From Utricularia gibba (taxonomy: Eukaryota; Streptophyta; Magnoliopsida; Lamiales; Lentibulariaceae), in NCBI GenBank assembly GCA_002189035.1, contig NEEC01000011.1:2418001-2482000 (forward strand): a stretch of DNA of 64,000 nucleotides, written 5' to 3'. Positions 11,558-21,338 of this stretch are shown piece by piece; position 1 is the stretch's first letter; the number at the start of each line of letters is the position of its first letter. Under the pieces are notes generated by a model, which saw nothing but the letters and a program-made list of their open reading frames with translations, did no database searches and was not told the origin of the DNA. Both the position numbers and the translations under genes were made by a program.

Positions 11558-12201
11558 AGAACCCAAGTCTAATTTATTGTTAGTTTATTTTTAATTAAAT
11601 AAATTTATATTTCTCAAAAATTATTTATTAAATGTTTTTATAATTATAATTATATATTATGTACTTATTAAAATAAAAATGATTAAGTAAATTAACTTAA
11701 CCATACAGTATCTTCCATATAAAAAAAATAATGCAAAATGGAGCTGTAGCGTGTGATGCATGCGGAAAATCAATCAGATTGATCCGACAGCTGAGATGAC
11801 CCGTCGCGCCCGCGGACTGCCCGGGGGAGCTTCGGCGCATTTTTTAATTTCCTTTTTTATATTATATTGCCACGTCTTTTCCTTTGATCTGATTGGACAA
11901 AACGGTGGACTAAGGGCATAGTTGTCATTTCAAAACAATTTGAGGATGAAACCAAGTGGGTTGGTTTTCCTAGGCAAGGCGAAGACCGGCGGCACTAGGG
12001 CTTCCAAGGGTGAGCGCGACGCCGTGGATTTGATCATCATCGGGAGGGATCTCTGCCGGACACTCCGTCGTCGATTCTTCTCGGCATCCGGCGGCGCTGA
12101 TCGTTGTTGGATACAGCGATGTTGAATCCGAATATGGTCCCTTTAAGAGCACCAAACTAGTTAGTACCGACGGTTGAAATGGAGGGGTTGAGGGAAATGG
12201 T
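11558..12201. other. Region between convergent PrfB2 and kelch genes; AT-rich then GC-rich, no supported gene
   Basis: The first 160 bp are AT-rich and probably hold the PrfB2 3' end. From about 11750 the composition becomes GC-rich ('cgtcgcgcccgcggactgcccggggg'), and 11920-12180 resembles a leader sequence with short overlapping frames on both strands. None shows a recognisable protein feature. It may be the 3' UTR of the kelch gene or an unannotated transcript. Confidence 0.4.
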
Positions 12202-14268
12202 TTACTCAACCGGAGGAAAGAGAATCCCTTTCAGAACTGTTCCCTTGACGATGACTGTCATCAGGTAGCCGGAGTCGAATGCCGCATCGACTTGTCCGTG
12301 GACTGCAGCGCCAACCTGAATTGGTGAAGCAGATTTGGTGAGAAACTGCTTCATTACTTCAACTTCTGTACTAGAATTTCATACCAGACTTGCTGGGTGT
12401 CCCTGGGGATGCATTCTTGTCCCCAAAGCTGCATTTTCTTGTGCAGGGGGTAAGAGCTTGTGAGGAAGTCCAGCTCTTTGAAATGGGCGGTTCTTCTTCT
12501 GTTTGGATCTTGAACTTCATGTTCAGCTGAGCTTACTGAGACTTCTTCTTTGAAAATGAGCAGATCGTTCAAGGGACGTTCATTTTCCCCGCAACTGGAA
12601 TGCCCAGAAACACGAATTCGATCGGAGCCCAGGTATATAAGCAGCAAGTTCTAGATAGCGAAGTTACCCTCCAAAGATGGCGATCCCCATTTTGGTAGCA
12701 GTTGCTGTATGCGAGAAACGGCCATGGGGAAAGGATCCAAGCTGAAGCCATGAGGATGCAATCAAATCGAGAACCCATATGTCTCTGTAGGGTGTTCTGT
12801 CTCCAACTCCACCCAGAATGTATATCTGTAGTTGAGTAATGATCAGCTCGAAACCATACTTGTCTGTAAAGCAGACTTGTGATTCACTATCTGAAATGGG
12901 ATGTATATCTATCTTCATTTTCAATGAAAGCACTTGCCTTGGCTCCTATGTTGACAGAGGCATGGCCGGCACGAGCTTCAGGGAACGCACCATGAACATC
13001 CATCTGCAAGTGAAGCTAACTGCTGTATTCATTATCCAGAGGATCAAACACAGAAAAAAGAGGTTTTTTTTTTTTTTTTTTTTTTTTTACCTTGGACCAG
13101 ATCAAGGTATTCAGATCAAACACATGAACTTCCTTCTGGTATCCATCGCCGGAGTCGCCGCCGAAGACAAAGAGTCTATTTCCAACAGCTACAGAGCTGT
13201 GACTGTCGCAAGGCGGCGGCAAACTCCCCTGCACCTCAGGAGAAAACCACTCCATTCTATTGAGATCCAATATGTGCAAATCATTCAAGTAGCTTGCTTC
13301 TCCTCGTCCGCTCCCACCAAAGATGATCATTTTGTCATCAACCACATTCGCGGTGTGGCTCTCTCTGGGTGAAGGAGGAGTCCCCTTGCATTTTGGAAGA
13401 CTCCATTCGAGGGAAACAAGATCAAGAATGTGGAGATCATTCACCTTCTCCAAACCATTCATCCCTCCGAAAACAAACATCCGGCCGTCGAACTCAACCG
13501 CGCTGTGGCTATCCCGTGGCCCTGGGGATGCCCCAGAAGTCTTCGCAAGGTTCCATGTCATCGTAGACATATCGAACACAAGCACGTCCTTGAAATGCAT
13601 TCCTCCTCTGCATCCCTGCGTGAGAAACAGACAAAAGCGAGACGACGCCTCGGAGAAGTAAGAATTCCATGAACTACAGAGGCTTAAATTCCGATCATTC
13701 AGCTTACGACAAAAACAGATTCCAAAAAAGAGCATATTCAACTCCATGGGAACTTACTCGAAGTTGAACGGGGGCATGGAGTGAACATGAAAGTTTCCCA
13801 GATAAAAGGGACAAGAATATGTGAAAGTTCAGAACCCAAAAACTGAAACACCAAGAATCTGTAGCAGAAACGCACTGCACAAACAGGGTATGTTCACAGG
13901 AACAATACCGCAAATAACCATCACCGCAACAAAAGATAACATTTTTCGCAAAGGCGAAAGACCCACCCCGAATATGTAAAGCAAACCGTTGTAGTAGCAA
14001 GCTGAGTGTCCCCATCTCTCGCAAGGAACGGCGCCGGCAATCCTTGGAACAACCCACATTTTTTTTTTCTCTGTGAGGAACTTGGTAAAACAGAAGAGGT
14101 GCATTTGAAGAGGAGAAGGCGAAACATGGGAAAGTTGAATCAGACATCAGTGTCAACAAGACATAGTTGACGAGATGGACGGGTCTTTCTTTTTTCATTT
14201 CATGTCGAACTTACTGTGCCATCAAACTCGACTGATGGAATCTTGACGGGACCTGTAATGGACACCAT
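12202..14268 (-). CDS. Kelch-repeat (galactose oxidase-like) protein, At1g18610-like
   Basis: Seven exons on the minus strand: 14268-14215, 14068-13967, 13615-13091, 13003-12938, 12825-12668, 12594-12390, 12315-12202, giving about 407 residues. Kelch blades carry the double-glycine and spaced Tyr/Trp pattern: 'WGHSACYYNGLLYIFGG', 'DSHSAVEFDGRMFVFGGMNG', 'ESHTANVVDDKMIIFGGSG', 'DSHSSVAVGNRLFVFGGDSG', 'IYILGGVGDRTPYRDIWVLD' and 'HTATATKMGIAIFGG'. After a linker containing 'DPNRRRT', the C-terminus 'GAAVHGQVDAAFDSGYLMT' matches the conserved tail of this plant family. Intron 4 starts with GC, not GT (AAG|GCAAGT at 12938/12937), which is required to keep the frame. The linker exon (12594-12390) is the least certain part. 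Kelch propellers bind protein partners; the cellular role is unknown. Confidence 0.82.
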
Positions 14269-14391
14269 TTCGACGGTGAAGAGAAAAAAAAAGTATATGT
14301 GAAAATTAAATTACCTGAAAATGACGTCAGCTTGGTGTCGATAAGCAGAGACGACGAGCTGCTGGAGCCTGGTGCAGAGTACACTACAGCT
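14269..14391. promoter_or_regulatory. Very short shared promoter of kelch and GDSL genes with TGACGTCA palindrome
   Basis: Only 123 bp separate the two divergent start codons, so both 5' leaders and the core promoters must fit here or overlap the other gene. A perfect bZIP/TGA-type palindrome TGACGTCA lies at 14322-14329. The minus-strand transcript side has an A-rich tract at 14283-14292. Confidence 0.6.
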
Positions 14392-16254
14392 ATGGAGTTG
14401 CTCTTCTCATCAGTCATTTTCCTTTTCTCCGTTCTTTTCTCTATTCCCATTCAGGTCGCCTCCTCCGCTTGCAGAACTCCGCCAGTGATATTCAACTTCG
14501 GGGATTCCAACTCCGACACCGGCGGCATTGCCTCCGGTCTGGGTTTCCAAATCAACCTCCCCAATGGCCGTACATTCTTCCGCCGATCCACGGGCAGGCT
14601 CTCCGATGGGCGATTAATCATCGATTTTCTCTGTAAGTGGTCCATAACCCTCCAACAGATGAATTCTCTACGCTCTGAAGCGAAGCCTTTCATTACCGGG
14701 GACAGATGGGTAACGAGAATGCACTTCGGTATAGCAGTAGAACCACCAGTATAGCGCTGGTGGGTGGTTGCATTTTAGGGTCGATAGATCTGAAAATGTG
14801 ACCGCAGAGTGTTCCCGATTCAACTTCAACTTCTAGTTTAGTGAAGCATTTGAGAGATTTCCTTACCAAATTCATCTCCATTTCTGAGTGCGAATCGAAG
14901 ACGAAACACTTTGAACAAGAAATGGGATCATCTTAGAGGGACTCATATTCTATTTGGTAGCCTCCCTTTTGGTTGATTCTTTGCTTGATGAATGATAGCT
15001 GAATCCCTGGTGTCGATCATTCCTCTCATTTCTTCTGGATTATGCCATTCAGCATGATCTTGTACATGTATTCCCTGAAAAAGCTACAGCAGAGGATCAG
15101 TTTCATGTTATACATGTACACATACCTTTGCATTGATAATGAGCTTACTCCATTGTTCTTCACAAGTGAGGAGTGATTGCAGGCCAAAGCGTGGATGCAA
15201 GTTTCCTGAGCCCCTACCTCGACCCTTTGGATGCCACCTTCTCCAGTGGAGCGAATTTCGCAATTGCAGGATCAGCCACCCTGCCTAGATATGTGCCATT
15301 CTCATTGAACATTCAGGTCATGCAATTCAAGCATTTCAAGGCTCGCTCTGCTGAGCTTGCTTCCATGGGTGAGTTCTACTTCCACAGAAGCCTGTTCTTC
15401 TTTCCTTGATTCCTGATATCAGCTTCTCATGCTCTTGCTCCTTCTAGGTGCCAGTAACATGATAGGGCTGATATGTTCAGCAAAGCTCTCTACATCATTG
15501 ATATTGGGCAGAATGACATCGCTGATTCATTTGCAAAGGGCCTGTCATATGTGCAAGTAGTCAACAAGCTTCCTTCGGTTTTAGCTGAAATCCAAACCGC
15601 TATAAAGGTGTGTTACTAAGGGTATTTGCTTGAAACTAAGCAAAAAATGGCTGCATGTGACTGTTTTGGTTGTGGATCAGGAGCTATATGATCAAGGAGG
15701 GAGGTACTTTTGGGTTCACAATACAGGGCCATTAGGGTGTTTACCTCAGAAGCTTGCTGCAGCCCGGAACTCTTCCTTGGAAATTGATTCATTTGGCTGC
15801 ATCTCGAGCTACAACTCTGCCGCCCAGCTTTTCAATCAAGGCTTGAACAAGGTCTGCACAGGATTGAGGTCTGATATGAAGGGTGCAACAGTCGTCTATG
15901 TTGACATCTACTCCATCAAGCTCGACATCATAGCAAACTCCACGAAATACGGTCAGGCTTCGACAGCATTTGCAGTTCACCTTCACATCTTTGTCCATTG
16001 CGAGACTGAACTACCGTGGTGCAGGTTTCCCAAGGCCACTGATGGCTTGTTGTGGATCAGGAGGGCAACCATACAACTATGATCGGAGGGTGACATGCGG
16101 GTTTCCAGGCTATCAGGTCTGCGACCAGGCGGAGAAGCATGTAAGCTGGGATGGAGTGCACTACACGGAGGCAGCTAACTCATTTGTAGCATCCAAGATA
16201 CTCTCCACAGAGTACTCAACCCCGCGCATCGCCTTCCCTTTCTTCTGCCAGTGA
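14392..16254 (+). CDS. GDSL esterase/lipase (At1g09390-like); frame broken once
   Basis: Secreted SGNH-fold ester hydrolase. Exons: 14392-14632, 15183-15368, 15448-15607, 15681-15951, 16025-16254. A hydrophobic signal peptide (MELLFSSVIFLFSVLFSIPI) precedes block I 'FNFGDSNSDTGG' with the catalytic Ser. Block II is 'GANFAIAGSA', block III 'IDIGQNDIADSF', and block V 'WDGVHYTEAAN' holds the catalytic Asp and His. The intact length of about 362 residues is normal. At the start of exon 3 the spliced frame reads 'GASNMIG', whereas the conserved 'DMFSKALYIIDIGQND' is one frame over. One base appears missing near 15456-15457 (an AA that would be AAA). The chosen start is the ATG right before the signal peptide. 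Substrate is not predictable from sequence. Confidence 0.87.
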
Positions 16255-16742
16255 CCAGGTAATCCATGTTTCATCGACTTTGCTAAAGCTGTTAACTGTA
16301 ACCAAGATCAATGAATTACAGTCACAGTCATGGCTTCCACTGAGAATGGAGGAAGGAACTAAGCATGGAAGAATACATACCGGGGATGGTGCACTTCTGT
16401 AGTAGGATCATCGGAAAGTGGAATCACACAGCCTTGGCACCATCTGAGTCTCAATGAAAGTACCCTGAAATACATTTATTTAGTCCATTATATTCAAACA
16501 ATGTTTTCTCATCCTTCAAATTACAGATGAAGAAGCAGTAACCTTTATTTTAGCATTAATCTACTTGTTTTTTAGAATAACAGCGTATTAGGTTATATTA
16601 AAATGTTTACCTGTTTGTTTGAAAGCTCATCATAATAACTACCAAAAGGAAAGGCATGATCCCCGTTGCATCATCCTCTGCTAGCACGATTTTGGAAACA
16701 CTGAGGCTGTAAGTTACATAAGCCATGGCCGAACCGACTGAA
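16255..16742. other. 3' ends of convergent GDSL and SPT16 genes
   Basis: The two genes converge here. The 488-bp stretch is unremarkable mixed-composition sequence that should hold both 3' UTRs. No open frame or RNA gene is supported. Confidence 0.5.
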
Positions 16743-19700
16743 CTACCTAAACTTCGGTCTCTTTGGGACAGTGGTGCTGGGACCAGCTCTTGCCTTGCCC
16801 ATGCTCTTCATCTTCCTTCTCCGACGCTCTTCTTCACTGTCGGATTCATCACCCTTCATGCGGTCTGCATTGGTGGCTTCCCTCTCTAGCTCTTCCCATG
16901 TTTTGCCTTCCTCCTCCGCTGAGCCTTCCTCAGAATCATCTTCCTCGTCGTCTTCTGATTCTACCAGGGATTCACTGTCCGAGTCCTCTTCTTCGGAGTC
17001 TGATTCAGGATCAGCATCTGAGGGGGTGTAGCCTTTGTCTGACTCTTCTGAGTTATCTGAATCTGAGTCTGTTGCTTCTAGGTTCAAGAATTCCCAGCCA
17101 CCATCTTCTACAAACTTCTGTGGGTCGTCTGTGATTGTTTTAAGGATGGGGCGCCAGTTGAGATTCAACCTGCTCTCATAGTACTTGATATCTGTGGTAT
17201 CGAGCCATTCCTTGATCCCATCAAGTGAGGAAGATGGGATGGAATCAATCCTAGTGATATCCCGCTTAAAATCCTTGAAGACGATGGCCATATCAAAATT
17301 CTTCTGTCCAAGGCCAACCCTTTCCAGATTGACAATCTCTATTTCACCCAGTGTTATGACCAGGAAAGGTGTTTCTATCAACTCCACCAGGCAGCTTGAT
17401 GTCGGAACTATGAAAGATGAAGTCTTGAACGGCACACCATAGAAGCCAAGTTCTCTCAGTGGCTGGTCAAATTCTAGGTCAAGCCCTTTAAGCTGAGGCT
17501 GCCCCCAGAGATCATTCACCCGGTTTACAAAATGCTGAAAATCCATATTGATTTTGTTCTTGCGGTCTCTCTCTCTTTGCTCCTCTTCAATCTCATCTGG
17601 ATCATATGCAGATCTCTTCCCACCACCAATATTCTGGACCATCTCCATTACTTCAACATAGAATTGTACATCCTTGGTTTTCTTGTTTCCAACCATGATG
17701 TGATTGTGCAAGTGAAAATGGAGGAGGGTGATCATCTCCTTCTCAGCTGGTTGGAAAAATGCATGTTTTATGTTCCCAAACATGATGTCAATTTTTTCTT
17801 CTGATCTTGAGGTAGAATATCGAAAACCATTGGCATGAGCCTCAAGTGCACCAGTCAACTTCCTAGCCCGGCCTCCAAAGGCTGGGCGTATCCACAAGTC
17901 ATGCAGCTTTACAGGCTTAAACTTGTTTCCGGCCAGGACAAGTTTCTCTTGGGTCACCAGAGTTGCCCTTTCAGCCCTTTCAGACTCCCTAGCCATGACA
18001 TTGCGTCTAAGCGTTTTAATCTGCTGCACAACTTCACTTATATGCCTAGGGTCTTTTGAACGGAATGAGACCTCCTTCACATATATAGATCCCAGGTTCT
18101 TCAGAGAAGTTGCATCATGCGGAGTGAAAGGAGTTCCGGGTACATTGAAGATAATACGAATGTAGCAATTGCGATTGGTGTCCTGTTGGCTTGATACTGT
18201 CTTCAAAGTAGACACATGGAAAGGCACCATGCTTCCATAAATTGGAATTAAAATGGCCTCATTCTTGGAGTCTACTTGAATCATCATATCCCGCGGCTGA
18301 GGTACTTCATTGACATTTTTATATGCAATTAATTCATTTGCAGTCTTCAGAGAAGTTCTACCATCACCAGTACCAGAACCAACCCCAGCAAGTCTCCTAA
18401 GAGTTTCTTCATTTTTCTGGCGGGCCAGTTCTGCCTGATGCTGCTTACGGAGCTCTTCCTTTGATATCTCTCCGTCTGACCGCAATGTTGCTTTAGAAAA
18501 TACTGAATCATTCGCACTGGCCACTGGTTTCACAGGAGGCACCTCCTCCTCATCATCATTAAATGTATAAGCAACATCTTTAACAGATTTAGAGCAAGCT
18601 GCGGTCACTACCTCATGGCCATTCTCTGTCACTATAACTGTATCCGCAATCAACAATGAAAAATTCTTACTTTTTGGGTTGGTTGTGTTCGCTTGCAAGT
18701 TTTGAAATCCAAGTAACACATTGAAAACCATTCCCGCTTTTAGCATCCGCTCGTTCTTTGCATTAAGAATCAAACCTGATTCACGAAACTCCAATCCAAT
18801 CCCAGTCCCAGCAGATTTAGTGAGACTAGAAACAAGTTCAGGTGCCTCCTTCGCAACTACTTCAGAAGCTGCCTTATAAACAGTGCTACTCTTATTCCCA
18901 GGTTTCAGAGCCAGAATAGCTGCCTCGTGAGCCTTAAGAAGAACCTCGTAGGCCCTGCTCTGTACTGTGTCAGCATCTATCAGATAAGACCTTCCAATAT
19001 TAGAACAGTAGTTATTGTAGCGAGAACCTATCGCACAAATTATGATACTGCATGAATCATAGTACAATAATTCGTCATTACTTGATGCACTAGGTCTTAA
19101 ATCAAAATCACCACCACTCTGAAATATTGGAGGATAACAGATATCGACATTCTCAGGCTTTAGTCTGACACCAAGCTTAGCAGGATTCAGTATAGCATTC
19201 TCTGTGGCTCCCATCAAAGAAGCATGTGTCACCTTCTTCTCCTCATCAATCACTTTTTCAACTTCTGTTACTACAAAGCTCTTCATAACACACGCAGTTA
19301 GATGAGCAGCTTTTTTAACACACATGATCTCATCTTTGTCCTTCACAGAAAAAAGGTCTGACAAACCATTTGCAATATCACTTAAATGGAGCCCCGAATT
19401 CTTCAACTTTTCTGTCCATATTTCCAATACTTTCCCTTCAGGAACTTCTTTAGCAATATACCCAAAAGTACAAGGACTACTGCTATTCACTTTAGAATGG
19501 ATTCCACTGAGCAGTGAATCAATTTGAGCAGTTCCACTTTCGCCTTTGGCCTTCACATGAATGACAACATCAACATTAATGGTGTCTTTAGCAGTAATCT
19601 TCAAAGGCTCAAGTAATGATGCTATCTTTCTGCTGCACAAGAAGTTAATATTTTTTTCTCCAAACACCATAATCGTCTCAGGATAGTCATGACCAAGGAG

Positions 19701-20708
19701 CCAGATACTTAGAGCAGATGACTTAGGATAACGTAAATCCTCTGAAGGTGGAGGCGTGGCAGCAGAAATATAATCTGAAGAACCCCATAATGCAGCTTTA
19801 TTTTGGTGCCAATGTGAGTATAAGGCCTTCAGTCGTGTGCTGAAAGTGATGAGGTCTACAGCATATGACTTTTCGCTTGACGGTTGACCGCTAGAACCAC
19901 TAACTTTTTCAGGAAATGATGGATTTCCATTTGTAGATTGACCGTTTGGGTTTGACTTTGCAACCGAAGATGGAATCCCTTTTACATGAGTAGCATTTGC
20001 GCTCGTTTTTTCCGTCCTTGGAAGATTTCCGGTTGGTGGTCGGTTTGAGTTTGCTTTCTCAACCTCCACCGCATGTACTCTGCAGAAGATTAAAAAAATA
20101 ACCATTCCAAAACAAATATAGAAGGCAATAAACAAGCATAGCAATTAGATGTCTCACCAAAGGTTGCTGAGCGACTAACAAAAAGAAAATGAAAATACTG
20201 ATGCGCTCAAGTTTAACGAACCTTCAACCCAACTCCCACAAAAAAACTTGAAAATACGAACAGCAGCGCACATGATTTAAAATCAAATGGGCATTCGGAT
20301 TTCGATAAAACATTACTTTCGAATTAAGAAGATGTGCCCAAACACCATATAGCACGCCGTTTTTTAACCAACAACGAACACCATGCCCAGAATTTAAAAA
20401 TAAAAAACAAGGGAAAACCGAATATAAATAAGCAACTATAGACCAAACGCAGTTTGAACCTATGAAACAATAAATAGGAAGTTGTTCTTCAACCTCCAAA
20501 ACCACCACACTCAGAACTCGAAGATACAAAACATAGAAACGAAATTGACATTAGAAAATTTCCAGCAAACGAAAGTTTTAGACGACAACCGGTGCCCCAA
20601 ACATCAAATAGCACGCCATTCTTCAACACCACAAGCACACCACCCAAGAACTTTGAAAAATCAACTAACTGTCCACTCAAGATACCAGAGAAATGCAACT
20701 TACTTCAT
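16743..20708 (-). CDS. SPT16: FACT histone chaperone large subunit SPT16
   Basis: FACT (SPT16-SSRP1) loosens and restores nucleosomes during transcription and replication. The main exon 20079-16743 is a single open frame of about 1112 residues. It has an aminopeptidase-like N domain ('WLLGHDYPETIMVFGEKN', 'FRESGLILNAKNERMLKAGM'), the 'SKEELRKQHQAELARQKNEE' linker, dimerisation and middle domains ('PFTPHDATSLKNLGSIYVKE'), and a long Asp/Glu/Ser tail ending in basic 'RRRRKMKSMGKA...VPKRPKFR' as a nuclear signal. There is no Met in frame after the acceptor at 20080. A 5' exon at 20708-20704 supplies ATG-AA before a GTAAGT donor, so the protein would start M-K-V-H-A. That start is inference but joins in phase. 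Total is about 1113 residues, near the usual 1070. Confidence 0.93.
20220..20665. repeat. Degenerate tandem repeat, about 125-130 bp unit, in SPT16 intron 1
   Basis: Blocks reading like 'ATAGCACGCC-TT-TTAAC', followed by an AC-rich stretch and 'CCAGAATTT/CAAGAACTTT', recur at about 20338-20395, 20478-20525 (partial) and 20597-20660. Related flanks also recur ('AAACGCAGTTTGAAC' versus 'AAACGAAAGTTTTAGAC'). Spacing is near 130 bp. Copies have diverged strongly, so borders are approximate. Confidence 0.5.
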
Positions 20709-21338
20709 TCTCTTCACAAAGCACGCTCCGCCACTGCACCGAGTTCCTCCCTACCGGCAGATTGATCCCTCAACCGTTGCCACCGCTTTCACAAGCCCTA
20801 ATTTCAATCCTACAATATGAGCACTGGTATTTGCATTTCCAAGCTTCATTTTTCAGCCTACAGAATTTTGTCCCCATAATTCCCAAAATCTTGCCTTTCA
20901 ACTCGGCTCCGGATTTCATGAACCCGGTTCAACCCGGTCGGTTTAACCTAAAAACATGCCAACATGGATGTATGTGCATGCCACCGACCACCGCGCTGGA
21001 TATTCATGCATAATTGATTAATTTCCAGCATCATTAATAAAAAGTAATAAAACAAATCACCCGATTCCACGTGGAATTAACGGGTTTTTTTAATATATTC
21101 ATATTAAATATTAATCAATTATTACATAAAAAAAATTGATTTTGAGGCGGACCCCATCGGCATACAGACAAAAAAATTGTGAAAAGGTCGGTGTCATTGA
21201 TTTACTATTTTATCTCTTGCTGCTCGAAGTGGTTGCGGTCTTTGTCTCGTTCCAGTGAATCAATCCAACGAGCGCCTCGAATTTGGTTAATCATATACGT
21301 TTTTCAGGCAATCGAGATTTGGGTTTTCTTATTTCGCA
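20709..21338. promoter_or_regulatory. Shared upstream region of SPT16 and the Myb-like gene with a G-box palindrome
   Basis: The genes diverge across 630 bp. A perfect 14-bp palindrome ATTCCACGTGGAAT with a CACGTG core lies at 21064-21077, a strong candidate bZIP/bHLH site. The rest is AT-rich (21000-21180) and then mixed. Confidence 0.5.

Noticed and set aside
20079-20144. Apparent SPT16 N-terminus starting MLCLFIAFYICFG
   Set aside because: It is intron sequence read through: the stretch ends in a clean polypyrimidine-AG acceptor at 20080, and the hydrophobic leader makes no sense for a nuclear chaperone.
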